Assembly (NCBI RefSeq): GCF_003443895.1
Contig: NZ_QQOA01000008.1
Span: forward strand, 183,703 to 247,702
Direction of reading: 5' to 3'
Length of the DNA stretch: 64,000 bases
DNA from: Paraburkholderia phosphatilytica
Lineage (GTDB): Bacteria; Pseudomonadota; Gammaproteobacteria; Burkholderiales; Burkholderiaceae
Shown here: positions 52,418 to 61,374 of the stretch, one piece after another
How the letters are laid out: each line of letters starts with the position of its first letter
Numbering within the stretch: position 1 is the first letter of the stretch
Notes under the pieces: generated by a model
What the model was told of the DNA's origin: nothing
The model's database searches: none
The model's input: the letters and a program-made list of their open reading frames with translations, nothing else
Position numbers and translations under genes: made by a program

Positions 52418-53119
52418 ATGAAACTTCACTTCGACCTGGCGACCGTGCTGCGAGGCGACAATGGAGCGCTGTTTCTCCATGGCGTGGAGCTCACGCTCGA
52501 AATGGCCGTCTGCGCCTGGGTGCTTTCGCTGGTGCTCGGCATTCTTCTGACGTTGATCCGCATGACCAACGTTCGCCCCGCGAAAGCGTTCGTCGCGACC
52601 TTCGTTGCGTATCACCGTAACGTGCCGATGCTGGTGCAGATCCTGTTCTGGTACTTCGGCATCTCGAACATCCTGCCCGACGGGGTTCAGCAGTTCCTGA
52701 ACCAGTACAACGGCCAGTTCATCTTCGCCGTGATCGCGATCGGCCTGTGCAGCGGCGCGTATCTGTCCGAGGACATCCGCAGCGGTCTGCGCGCGATCCC
52801 GTACGGCCAGTACGAAGCATCGCGCGCGCTGGGTCTCAACTTCCTCTCCGGCATGCGTTACGTCGTGCTGCCGCAGGCGCTGCGCAACGCGATCCCGCCG
52901 ATGGTCAATCACGCGGTGCTGCTCTTCAAGAACACGAGTCTCGCGATGGCGATCGGCGCGGCGGAACTCACCTACGTGACGCGGCAGATCGAGAACACGA
53001 CCTTCCTGTCGTTCGAATCGTACTTCGTCGCGACGGTGGTGTACCTCGGTCTCTCGCTCCTCATCATGCTGGGCGGCGCACGGATCGCGACACACTTCCG
53101 CATTCCAGGAGCCCGCTGA
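52418..53119 (+). CDS. Polar-amino-acid-type ABC transporter permease 1 (GltJ-like)
   Basis: The 233-residue permease of the HisM/GltJ family has LTLEMAVCAWVLSLVLGILLTLIRM, the RNVPMLVQILFWYFG segment and the cytoplasmic EAA loop [26 protein letters not shown]. It forms a heterodimer with the next product (3-bp gap between stop and ATG counted to 53122). Family substrates are amino acids and opines; the genomic context argues for a sugar acid or its amino-acid conjugate. Confidence 0.93.
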   Translation: MKLHFDLATVLRGDNGALFLHGVELTLEMAVCAWVLSLVLGILLTLIRMTNVRPAKAFVATFVAYHRNVPMLVQILFWYFGISNILPDGVQQFLNQYNGQFIFAVIAIGLCSGAYLSEDIRSGLRAIPYGQYEASRALGLNFLSGMRYVVLPQALRNAIPPMVNHAVLLFKNTSLAMAIGAAELTYVTRQIENTTFLSFESYFVATVVYLGLSLLIMLGGARIATHFRIPGAR

Positions 53120-53121
53120 TC

Positions 53122-53871
53122 ATGTTCGACATCCTGCGAGACAACTGGACGCTGCTGCTGATCGGGCAGTATCCGCACGGACCGATCGGTGGGATCGTGC
53201 TGACGATCCTGCTGTCGCTGTCGGCGCTTGCGATCGCGTTTCCACTCGGCATTCTGGTGGCGCTGGCGCGCATCAGCCCGTTGCGCGTGCTGCGCGCGCC
53301 GGCTACCGCGCTCGTCTATGTGGTGCGTGGCGTGCCGCTGCTGATGGTGATTTTCTGGGTGTACTTCCTCGTGCCGGTGCTGACCGGCTACCCGGTGACC
53401 GGCTTCGTGACGATGCTGTGCGCGCTCGTGGTGTACGACTCCGCGTATCTGGGCGAGATCATCCGCGCCGGTATCGAAGGCCTGCCGCGCGGGCAGACGG
53501 AAGCGTCGCGCGCGCTTGGCCTCAGCTACCTGAAGACGATGCGCGCGGTGATCTTGCCGCAGGCGCTCTATAACGTGGTGCCGAGTATGGTCACGCAGTT
53601 CGTGTCGACCATCAAGGAGACGTCGCTCGGCTACATCATCAACGTGCAGGAAATTTCGTTCGCGGCGGACCAGATCAACAACCGCCTGCTGACGAAGCCG
53701 TTTCCCGTTTATCTGATCCTGGCGCTCAGCTACTTTGCGCTGTGCTATGCGCTCACGCAGTTCGCGCACTATCTGGAGCGGCGCGTGACCCGCAAGCGGG
53801 CGGGCAAGGCGCTTCCGAATGCCAAAGCGAATGTCGTCGTGCTGGCCGACCCGTTGCCTGGCGAAAACTAG
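53122..53871 (+). CDS. Polar-amino-acid-type ABC transporter permease 2 (GltK-like)
   Basis: The 249-residue partner permease has [43 protein letters not shown] and the EAA loop [29 protein letters not shown] 53122 lies 2 bp after the previous stop. A basic C-terminal tail ([11 protein letters not shown]) faces the cytoplasm. Confidence 0.93.
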   Translation: MFDILRDNWTLLLIGQYPHGPIGGIVLTILLSLSALAIAFPLGILVALARISPLRVLRAPATALVYVVRGVPLLMVIFWVYFLVPVLTGYPVTGFVTMLCALVVYDSAYLGEIIRAGIEGLPRGQTEASRALGLSYLKTMRAVILPQALYNVVPSMVTQFVSTIKETSLGYIINVQEISFAADQINNRLLTKPFPVYLILALSYFALCYALTQFAHYLERRVTRKRAGKALPNAKANVVVLADPLPGEN

Positions 53872-53905
53872 GCGCTCATTCACGAGCAATCACGAGGTAT
53901 CTCGC

Positions 53906-54634
53906 ATGATCAAATTCTCCAGCGTCAACAAGTGGTATGGCGAATATCACGCTCTCGTGGACGTGAACGCCGAAGTCCGCAAGGGCGAAGTCGTCGTGGT
54001 GTGCGGGCCGTCAGGTTCGGGCAAATCGACGTTGATCCGCACGGTCAACCGTCTCGAGGAAATCAACCGCGGCGAGATCTTCTTCGACGGACAGAACATC
54101 CACGACAGGAAACTGCGTCTGAACGCCTATCGCAGCCGGGTCGGCTTCGTGTTCCAGCAGTTCAATCTGTTTCCGCATCTGTCGGTGATCGACAACATCA
54201 CGCTGTCGCCGATGCGCGTGAACGGACTCAAGCGCGCTGAAGCCGAACGCAAGGCGATCGAACTGCTGTCGCGCGTCGGACTCGCGAGCAAGGCCAACGC
54301 GTTTCCCGCGCAGCTGTCGGGTGGCCAGCAGCAGCGTGTGGCGATTGCACGGGCCCTCGCGATGGACCCGCCCGCGATGCTGTTCGACGAGCCGACCAGC
54401 GCGCTCGATCCGGAGATGGTGGGCGAAGTGCTGAACGTGATGAAGAGTCTCGCGCAGGAAGGCATGACGATGATGTGCGTCACGCACGAGATGGGCTTTG
54501 CACGCGAAGTCGCGGACCGCGTGTGGTTCATGGACGCTGGACAGATTCTGGAAACAGCGGAGCCGGAGGAGTTCTTCTCGCGTCCGAAACATGCGCGGGC
54601 GCAACGCTTTCTGTCGGATCTTCGGACGCACTAG
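53906..54634 (+). CDS. Polar-amino-acid-type ABC transporter ATP-binding protein (GltL-like)
   Basis: The 242-residue ATPase has Walker [24 protein letters not shown], signature [15 protein letters not shown], Walker [21 protein letters not shown] and [20 protein letters not shown]. These are standard for the amino-acid (HAAT) group. ATG 53906 has GAGG upstream. Confidence 0.95.
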   Translation: MIKFSSVNKWYGEYHALVDVNAEVRKGEVVVVCGPSGSGKSTLIRTVNRLEEINRGEIFFDGQNIHDRKLRLNAYRSRVGFVFQQFNLFPHLSVIDNITLSPMRVNGLKRAEAERKAIELLSRVGLASKANAFPAQLSGGQQQRVAIARALAMDPPAMLFDEPTSALDPEMVGEVLNVMKSLAQEGMTMMCVTHEMGFAREVADRVWFMDAGQILETAEPEEFFSRPKHARAQRFLSDLRTH

Positions 54635-54734
54635 ACCGGGTTGCAGCGGGGGGTGAGTTTCTGGACGGACGAAGCAGGTTGAAGGTGGTCGATCAGCAGA
54701 TTGATTGGGTCTACATAACATGAGGAGTAAGGCA

Positions 54735-55583
54735 ATGCAGGTAATGAAGCTTTGCGTCGCGATCTCGGTGGTGTGCGGTGGCACCGCGGCGATCTCGCCC
54801 GCCTGGGCCGACCAGTTGGCCGATATCAAGAGCCACGGTGAACTGACGTGCGGCGTGTACTCTAACGTCGAGCCGTTCTCCTATCCGGATGCGCAGACGC
54901 GTCAGCTTGAAGGGATGGACGTCGATCTGTGCAACGGCATCGCGAAACAGCTGGGCGTGAAGGCGAAGCTCGAACCGCTGGCAGTCGAAGCGCGCATTCC
55001 GCAGCTGAAACTGGGGCGCGTCGACATCGTCGTTGCGAACCTCGCGTATACGAAAACGCGTGCGACGCAGATCGACTTCAGCGACGCGTACTACACGACG
55101 AAGGAAGTGCTGGTCGTGAAAAAAGCCGACGCGAGCAAGAAACTCACGGATTTCACGGGCCAGAAGATCAGCGCGGCCGATGGCTCGACGTCGGCGCAGT
55201 CCATTCCGCTGTCGATCAAGGATGGCCAGGCCGTCACGTTCCATGACACCAGCTCGGCGTTCCTCGCGCTGGAGCAGAACAAGGTGCGCGGCTTCGTGAC
55301 CAACCAGATGACGGCGACGAAGATCGCGAAGCAGGTGGAAGGCACGGACGGCGCGGTGTCGATCGCATCGGAGCCGATGCTGGTCGAGCCGATCGCGGTG
55401 GGTCTGCGCCAGAACGAGCCGGCGCTGGTGGCGGCGGTGAACAAGGCGCTGCAGACGATGGAGCAGAGCGGCGAGATGAACGCCGTCTTCAACAAGTGGC
55501 TGGGACCGAAGACGCCGTACGGTCTTACGCGTACCGACAAGGTCACGCCGATCAACCAGCTGAAGTTCACGCCGGTGTCCTGA
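54735..55583 (+). CDS. ABC transporter substrate-binding protein, family 3
   Basis: The 282-residue periplasmic protein has a signal peptide ending AWA, then LADIKSHGELTCGVYSNVEPFSY and LEGMDVDLCNGIAKQLGVKAKLEPL, RIPQLKLGRVDIVVANLAYTKTRATQIDFSDAYY. This is the SBP_bac_3 pattern. Three ATGs compete (54720, 54735, 54744). I chose 54735 because GGAG and AAGG precede it. The usual amino-acid-contacting Arg after ANL-YT-TR is kept, which fits a ligand with an alpha-amino acid or carboxylate part. Confidence 0.92.
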   Translation: MQVMKLCVAISVVCGGTAAISPAWADQLADIKSHGELTCGVYSNVEPFSYPDAQTRQLEGMDVDLCNGIAKQLGVKAKLEPLAVEARIPQLKLGRVDIVVANLAYTKTRATQIDFSDAYYTTKEVLVVKKADASKKLTDFTGQKISAADGSTSAQSIPLSIKDGQAVTFHDTSSAFLALEQNKVRGFVTNQMTATKIAKQVEGTDGAVSIASEPMLVEPIAVGLRQNEPALVAAVNKALQTMEQSGEMNAVFNKWLGPKTPYGLTRTDKVTPINQLKFTPVS

Positions 55584-56111
55584 GTGGCGCACCGGATCGT
55601 GGTGATGGGCGTGTCGGGATGCGGCAAGTCGACGCTTGCCGCGCGTCTGGCGCAGGCGCTGGACGGCGTCTTCATCGAAGGCGACGACCACCATCCGGCG
55701 CCAAGCCGTGAGAAGATGCGCCAGGGCATCGCGCTGTGCGATAGCGACCGCGAACCCTGGCTGGACCAGCTGTCCGCCCGCATGAACGCAAACGAGGGCG
55801 CGACGGTGCTGTCATGCTCGGCGTTGAAGCGGACTTACCGTGAGCGCCTGCGCGCGCGTGTCGACAGCCTGAGGTTCGTGTTCCTGGATATCGCGTTGCC
55901 GGAGGCCACGAAGCGCGTGTCGAGCCGGAGTGGACATTCGTTTCCCGCGTCGCTCGTGGCGGACCAGTTTGCGACGCTGGAGCCGCCTGGCGGCGAAGCG
56001 GGCGTGCTGTGCGTCGACGCCGTTCAGCCGATCGAACACAATCTGGATGCGGCGATGCAGTGGATCCGCGTGCCCTCCGGCGATGAACCAATTTTGCAAG
56101 CCGCGAAGTAA
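55584..56111 (+). CDS. gntK: Gluconokinase
   Basis: The 175-residue P-loop kinase has [47 protein letters not shown] and SCSALKRTYRERLR, all typical of GntK/IdnK. It makes 6-phosphogluconate from gluconate. The start is GTG 55584, directly abutting the stop of the binding-protein gene, with translation probably coupled. The idnO gene follows at 15 bp. Confidence 0.94.
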   Translation: MAHRIVVMGVSGCGKSTLAARLAQALDGVFIEGDDHHPAPSREKMRQGIALCDSDREPWLDQLSARMNANEGATVLSCSALKRTYRERLRARVDSLRFVFLDIALPEATKRVSSRSGHSFPASLVADQFATLEPPGGEAGVLCVDAVQPIEHNLDAAMQWIRVPSGDEPILQAAK

Positions 56112-56126
56112 GCGACAGGAGTCGAA

Positions 56127-56900
56127 GTGAAAAGCAATCTGGAGATGTTCAATCTCGAAGGGCGCCGTGCGCTGGTCACGGGCTCGAGCACGGGCATCGG
56201 TTTCGCGCTCGCGAAGGGCCTCGCGGGCGCGGGCGCCGAAGTCGTGCTGAACGGCCGCAACGAAACGCGCCTGGCCGAAGCCGCCGCGAAGCTGCGCGAA
56301 GAAGGCGCGACGGTGCATACGGCGAGTTTCGACGTGACGTCACCCGATGACGTCGAGCAGGCGATCGCGGGTATCGAACGCGATATCGGCGCGATCGACA
56401 TTCTCGTGAACAATGCCGGCATGCAGCGCCGCGCGCCGCTCGAACAGTTCTCTCACGCGCAATGGGAAGAGCTGATGAAGACCAACGTGGACAGCGTGTT
56501 TCTCGTCGGTCAGGCGGTGGCGCGGCACATGATCGCGCGCAAGCGCGGCAAGATCGTCAACATCTGCTCGGTGCAAAGCGAGCTGGGGCGTCCCAGCATC
56601 GCCGCCTATACCGCAACGAAAGGCGCGGTGAAGATGCTGACCAAAGGCATGGCGATCGACTGGGGCCAGCACGGCATCCAGGTGAACGGTCTCGGCCCGG
56701 GCTACTTCAAGACCGAACTGACCGAAGCGCTCGTGAAGGACGAAACATTCAGCGGCTGGCTGATCGGCCGCACGCCGTCGCGCCGTTGGGGCGACGTCGA
56801 GGACCTGGTCGGCGCCGCAGTGTTTCTGGCCAGCGATGCATCGCGCTTCGTGAATGGCCACATCCTGTATGTGGATGGCGGTGTGACCGCGACGCTTTGA
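56127..56900 (+). CDS. idnO: Gluconate 5-dehydrogenase (5-ketogluconate reductase)
   Basis: The 257-residue SDR reduces 5-keto-D-gluconate to D-gluconate. It matches E. coli IdnO in VNNAGMQRRAPLEQF, KIVNICSVQSELGRPSI, YTATKGAVKMLTKGM, IQVNGLGPGYFKTELTEALV, RTPSRRWGDVEDLVGAAVFL and FVNGHILYVDGG. Tyr and Lys of the active site are in YTATK. With idnD at 37469 and the gluconokinase gene just upstream, the full route from L-idonate to 6-phosphogluconate is encoded. Confidence 0.94.
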   Translation: MKSNLEMFNLEGRRALVTGSSTGIGFALAKGLAGAGAEVVLNGRNETRLAEAAAKLREEGATVHTASFDVTSPDDVEQAIAGIERDIGAIDILVNNAGMQRRAPLEQFSHAQWEELMKTNVDSVFLVGQAVARHMIARKRGKIVNICSVQSELGRPSIAAYTATKGAVKMLTKGMAIDWGQHGIQVNGLGPGYFKTELTEALVKDETFSGWLIGRTPSRRWGDVEDLVGAAVFLASDASRFVNGHILYVDGGVTATL

Positions 56901-56936
56901 TCGCGTCGCGCCACCGAAACCGCGGCGAACCCGGCT

Positions 56937-57758
56937 TCAGCTGACCGATGCCGCGGCCGCCCTACCCCTCAACCAGTTCATCGCGGTAAACAGCAGCGTC
57001 GCGAACACGATCAGCACCGTCGCCACCGCGAGGATCGACGGATCGATCTGGTCGCGAATGCCGCTCCACATCTGACGCGGCACCGTGCGCTGCTCCGGGC
57101 CGCCGATGAACAGGATCACGATCACCTCGTCGAACGACGTCGCAAACGCGAATACGCTGCCCGTCGCCACCGCCGGCGCTATCAGCGGCAGCGTGACGCG
57201 GCGGAACGTCGTCCACGGCGGCGCGCCTAGCCCTGCCGCCGCACGCAGCAGGCTCTGGTCGAACGACAGCAGCGACGCGGTCACCGTGATCACCACGAAC
57301 GGCGTGCCGAGCGCCGCGTGCGCGAGTATCACGCCAGGATACGAATTCACGAGCCCGAGCGGCGAGAAGATCAGATAGAAGCCCGCCGCCACCACGACGA
57401 TCGGAATGATCATCGGCGAGATCAAAAGCGGCATCACGATCGCGCGGAACGGAAACACCGAACGGCTGAGCCCTAGCGCGGCGAGCGTGCCGAGGCAGGT
57501 CGCGATCAGCGTGGCCACGGCACCGATGCCGATGCTGTTCGCGAACGCGAGCTGCCAGTCGTGCGAGCCGAACGCCTGCGCATACCAGCGCAGTGATACG
57601 CCTTCCAGCGGATACGAGAAGAACGCGCCCGAGTTGAACGACAGCGGCACGATCGCGAGGATCGGCGCGACGAGGAACAGGAAGATCAGCGCGCAGTGCA
57701 AGCGCAGCCCCGCGCCCGCGATACGTTCCGACAGCGTGAGCCGACGTTGGGATGGCAT
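56937..57758 (-). CDS. Polyamine-type ABC transporter permease 2 (PotC-like)
   Basis: The 273-residue permease has LIFLFLVAPILAIVPLSFNSG, LISPMIIPIVVVAAGFYLIFSPLGL and the EAA loop RAAAGLGAPPWTTFRRVTLPLIAPAV, then FATSFDEVIVILFIGGPEQRTVP, which is the PotC/PotI hallmark. It lies 10 bp after the PotB-like gene and ends the operon, converging on idnO. Confidence 0.94.
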   Translation of the reverse strand: MPSQRRLTLSERIAGAGLRLHCALIFLFLVAPILAIVPLSFNSGAFFSYPLEGVSLRWYAQAFGSHDWQLAFANSIGIGAVATLIATCLGTLAALGLSRSVFPFRAIVMPLLISPMIIPIVVVAAGFYLIFSPLGLVNSYPGVILAHAALGTPFVVITVTASLLSFDQSLLRAAAGLGAPPWTTFRRVTLPLIAPAVATGSVFAFATSFDEVIVILFIGGPEQRTVPRQMWSGIRDQIDPSILAVATVLIVFATLLFTAMNWLRGRAAAASVS

Positions 57759-57768
57759 GCTGGCCTCG

Positions 57769-59052
57769 CTAGCCGAACCGTAGCCGGTCGATGCCGACCA
57801 GCCGGTTGAACACGAAATAGAACCCCGCGGTGAAGATCACGAGGTAGCTGGACAGCGCGCCCGCGAGTCCCCAGTTGAGCTGCTCGTTGGTCTGCGACGC
57901 GATCAGCTGGCTGATCATCTCGTCGCCCGCGCCGCCGAGCAGCGCCGGCGTGATGTAGTAGCCGAGCGCAAGCACGAACACCAGAAAGCAGCCCGCGCCG
58001 ACGCCCGGCAGCGTCTGCGGTATGTAGACCCGCACGAACGCCGTCACCGGATGCGCGCCGAGCGATTGCGCGGCACGCATGTACATCGGCGATACGCCCT
58101 TCATCACCGAGTAGATCGCGAGAATCATGTACGGCAGCAGGATGTGGATCATGCCGATCAGCACGCCGGTGCGGTTGAACACCAGCGGCAGCGGATGATG
58201 CACGAGGCCGAAGCGCATCAGCGCGGTATTGATCACGCCGCCCGGCTGCAGCAGTACGTACCACGCGGTGGTGCGCACCAGCAGCGACGTCCAGAACGGC
58301 ACGATCACGAACAGCATCAGGCGGTTGCCCTGTTTCGGCGGCAAGGTTGCCAGCAGATACGCGACCGGATAGCCGAACAGCAGGCACAGCACGGTGACGG
58401 TCGCGCTGATCTGGATGGTGCGCACGAACGCGGCGCGATACACGGCGCTATCGGCCGGCACTGAGGTAACCGAACCGTCGGGCGAGACCTGCGCGTCGAT
58501 TGCGTTGAGCAGATAGTCGGGCGTCGGCGAACTCGCGGCGCGCTTCAGCAGGCGCCACGTTTCGTTCTCGCCCCAGCGCGGGTCCATGCCGATCAACGCG
58601 GGCTTCCACGCATCGGGCGTCTGCGAACGCGACTCGCGCGCGGTCCTCATCAGCAGGCTGCGGAATTCCGGCTGGGCGAAGTTCATCCGCCGCGCGACGT
58701 TGCCGAGATCGCCGCTTTCCGCCGACTGTTTGAGGCCTTGCGCGAGCGCGGCGAACGCGGTTTCGCCGGGCACTCCGTTGCCGTCCCACGCGCGCAGCGC
58801 CACGGTGAGTTGCGGCATGCTGCCGCGCACTTCGGGGTTCTGCACGCTGCGAAACAGCAGGCTCGCGATCGGCGCAATGAACGTGGCGAGCAGAAACACG
58901 AGCAGCGGCAGCGCGAGCAGCAGCGCCTGCGCGGCGGCCTTGCGGCGCGCGCGCCGCCATGCCTGACGGTTGCCGCTGGGCCCGCTGCGTCCGCTATTGC
59001 TACCGCGACCGCTATCGCCGATCGTTGCCGCGGGTTGCAGTGACGTGTTCAT
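57769..59052 (-). CDS. Polyamine-type ABC transporter permease 1 (PotB-like, large periplasmic insert)
   Basis: The 427-residue permease is much longer than the usual 280-300. Besides the core (TVLCLLFGYPVAYLLAT, IVPFWTSLLVRTTAWYVLLQ, AQSLGAHPVTAFVRVYIPQTLPGV, TPALLGGAGDEMISQLI) it has about 130 extra residues between helix 1 and the core. This insert (roughly 75-210) carries MPQLTVALRAWDGNG and MDPRWGENETWRLLKRA. The N-terminus is Ser/Gly-rich with a basic patch. Similar inserts occur in other proteobacterial PotB-like proteins; their role is unknown to me. Confidence 0.92.
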   Translation of the reverse strand: MNTSLQPAATIGDSGRGSNSGRSGPSGNRQAWRRARRKAAAQALLLALPLLVFLLATFIAPIASLLFRSVQNPEVRGSMPQLTVALRAWDGNGVPGETAFAALAQGLKQSAESGDLGNVARRMNFAQPEFRSLLMRTARESRSQTPDAWKPALIGMDPRWGENETWRLLKRAASSPTPDYLLNAIDAQVSPDGSVTSVPADSAVYRAAFVRTIQISATVTVLCLLFGYPVAYLLATLPPKQGNRLMLFVIVPFWTSLLVRTTAWYVLLQPGGVINTALMRFGLVHHPLPLVFNRTGVLIGMIHILLPYMILAIYSVMKGVSPMYMRAAQSLGAHPVTAFVRVYIPQTLPGVGAGCFLVFVLALGYYITPALLGGAGDEMISQLIASQTNEQLNWGLAGALSSYLVIFTAGFYFVFNRLVGIDRLRFG

Positions 59053-59073
59053 CGTCTCGCCTGTCCGATTACA

Positions 59074-60138
59074 TCATTGCGTGAGCCAAACCTGGAAGCG
59101 CTTGTTGATCGCGTCCGCGTTGTCGGCCCAGAAGGTTGCATCGATCTGCAGCGGACGCTTGAAGTTGGCCGGCGCGGTCGGCAGATCGCCCAGGCGGCTC
59201 TTGTCGATCAGCGGAATCGCTTCCTTGCGCGGCGGCGCATACGCGATGTACTTCGACAGGTCCGCATAGGCCTGCGGCGTCGACGCGGAGACGATGAACT
59301 TCGCCGCGCTGTCGGCGTGCTTCGCGCCGGTCGGGATGCCCCACCACTCGTAGTCGTACACCTGCGCGTCCCACACCACCTTGAACGGCTTGCCGTCCTT
59401 GTGCACGGCATCGTCGATGCGGCCGTTGTACGCCTGCGTCATCACCACCGCGCCGTCGGCGAGCAGCTGCGGCGCCTGCGCGCCCGCATCCCACCAGACG
59501 ATGCTCGACTTGATCGTATCGAGCTTCTTGAACGCGCGGTCTACGCCGGCCGGCGTGCCGAGCACCTTGTAGACGTCTTTCGGCGCGACGCCGTCGGCGA
59601 TCAGCGCCCATTCCATCGCGACCTTCGGCGACTTGCGCATGCCGCGCTTGCCGGGATACTTCTGCAGATCGAAGAAATCGTTGATCGACGTCGGCGCGGT
59701 CTTGAGCTTCGTCGTGTCGTACGCATACACGGTGGACCACACCATCGCGGAGACCGCACAGTCGCTGATCGAGCCCGGCAGGAAGTCGCTGGTATTGCCG
59801 AGCTGCTTGCGGTCGAATTTCTGCAGCAGGCCTTCGTCGCACGCGGTGATTGCGTCGTTGGTTTCGAGGTCGATCAGATCCCACGTGGGGTTCTTCGCCT
59901 GTTCCATCGCGGAGAGTTTCGCGAGGCCGCCGTCATACGATTCGGTGGAGAACTGGACGCCGGTCTTCGCGGTGAACGGCTCGAACCAGGCCTTTTTCGC
60001 GGCGTTTTCATACGCGCCGCCGAACGTGACGACGGAGAGCGTATCCGCGGCATACGCGACCGAAGCGAGCGCGCAGACAAGGGTGACGGCGCCGGTGAGG
60101 ACAGCGCTGTGCAAGGTACGGGAGCGGGTAGCGTGCAT
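59074..60138 (-). CDS. Polyamine-type ABC transporter substrate-binding protein (PotD-like)
   Basis: The 354-residue protein has a signal peptide ending AYAA. It continues TLSVVTFGGAYENAAKKAWFEPFTAKTGVQF, NPTWDLIDLETNDAITACDEGLLQ and DFFDLQKYPGKRGMRK, typical of the PotD/PotF-like extracellular binding family. GGAG before ATG 60138 supports this start. Only one base separates its start from the stop of the ATPase gene. A cationic or quaternary amine ligand fits the Rieske enzyme of the same operon. Confidence 0.92.
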   Translation of the reverse strand: MHATRSRTLHSAVLTGAVTLVCALASVAYAADTLSVVTFGGAYENAAKKAWFEPFTAKTGVQFSTESYDGGLAKLSAMEQAKNPTWDLIDLETNDAITACDEGLLQKFDRKQLGNTSDFLPGSISDCAVSAMVWSTVYAYDTTKLKTAPTSINDFFDLQKYPGKRGMRKSPKVAMEWALIADGVAPKDVYKVLGTPAGVDRAFKKLDTIKSSIVWWDAGAQAPQLLADGAVVMTQAYNGRIDDAVHKDGKPFKVVWDAQVYDYEWWGIPTGAKHADSAAKFIVSASTPQAYADLSKYIAYAPPRKEAIPLIDKSRLGDLPTAPANFKRPLQIDATFWADNADAINKRFQVWLTQ

Positions 60139-60139
60139 T

Positions 60140-61339
60140 TTAGTTGACTCCTGCGATGAGTGGCGATGCGGACGAGGAAGGCGAGAACGTGGTGCGGTCG
60201 CCGCTGCTGACGGCAACGCGCGACGAAACGGCGGACAGGACCTTGCAGTCGTCGCGGCGCCACGTCACCGCGGCGGTGTGGCCGAGCGAGGGCAGGTCGT
60301 GGTGCTGCGTGTTCGGCACCTTGACCACGACGCTTTCGCCGTGCGCGAGCTTCAGATGCACGCGGTGGTGATCGCCGCAATAAACGAGCTCCTGCACGAG
60401 CGCATGGACGACATTCGATTCGCCCGCGTGTTGCGCGGCGTCGGCGGTGGCGGCTGCAGCGGTCGCGATATGCGCGCGCTCGGGGCGCAGCGCGAGCATC
60501 GCTTCGTCGCCGTTGCGCAGGCCCGCGCCCGCGCGGCCGCTGATGGTGGTGCCGTCGGCGAGCTGCAGCGTGGCCCAGTCGCCTTCGCTCGCGACGACGC
60601 GGCCGGTCAGGCCATTGTTCTCGCCGACGAAGTTCGCGACGAACGCGTTCGCGGCGTTTTCATAGAGTTCGGTGGGCGTCGCGGCCTGCTGGATGCGTCC
60701 GTCGGAAAACACCGCGACGCGATCCGACATCGTCAGCGCTTCGTTCTGGTCGTGCGTCACGTAGACGATCGTCAGCGACAGCTCGCGATGCAGCCGCATG
60801 ATTTCGTATTGCATGCTTTCGCGCAGGCGCTTGTCGAGCGCGCCGAGCGGCTCGTCCATCAGCACCACGCTCGGCTCGAACACGAGCGCGCGTGCCAGCG
60901 CAACGCGCTGCTGCTGGCCGCCGGAGAGTTGCGAAGGCCGCCGCGCGGCGAGGTGCGGCAGTTCCACCATCTCCAGCGCGCGCGCCACGCGCGCCTTCTG
61001 CTCGTTGCGGCTCATCCTGCGCACCGACAGCGGAAACGTGACGTTCTCCGCGATCGTCATATGCGGGAACAGCGCGTAGTTCTGGAACACCATGCCGATG
61101 TCGCGCTGATGCGGCGGCTTGTCGTCGAGCCGCTGGCCGTTCAGGCGAATCTCGCCGCGCGTCGGCGACTCGAAGCCCGCGAGCATCATAAGCGTCGTGG
61201 TCTTGCCCGAGCCGGACGGCCCGAGCAGCGACACGAATTCGCCGCGCGCCACGTCGAGATCGAGACCTTCGACGACGCTGTGCTCGCCGTCGTATGACTT
61301 GCTGACGCCTGCGAATGATATGAACGATTGGCTGGACAT
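60140..61339 (-). CDS. Polyamine-type ABC transporter ATP-binding protein (PotA-like)
   Basis: The 399-residue ATPase has Walker [66 protein letters not shown] and a C-terminal TOBE-like region with MLALRPERAH. A 35-residue Ser-rich tail follows. It starts 35 bp after the Rieske gene. Confidence 0.94.
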   Translation of the reverse strand: MSSQSFISFAGVSKSYDGEHSVVEGLDLDVARGEFVSLLGPSGSGKTTTLMMLAGFESPTRGEIRLNGQRLDDKPPHQRDIGMVFQNYALFPHMTIAENVTFPLSVRRMSRNEQKARVARALEMVELPHLAARRPSQLSGGQQQRVALARALVFEPSVVLMDEPLGALDKRLRESMQYEIMRLHRELSLTIVYVTHDQNEALTMSDRVAVFSDGRIQQAATPTELYENAANAFVANFVGENNGLTGRVVASEGDWATLQLADGTTISGRAGAGLRNGDEAMLALRPERAHIATAAAATADAAQHAGESNVVHALVQELVYCGDHHRVHLKLAHGESVVVKVPNTQHHDLPSLGHTAAVTWRRDDCKVLSAVSSRVAVSSGDRTTFSPSSSASPLIAGVN

Positions 61340-61374
61340 GGCGATGGGTTCATCCGGTGCGCGAATTTCGCGCG

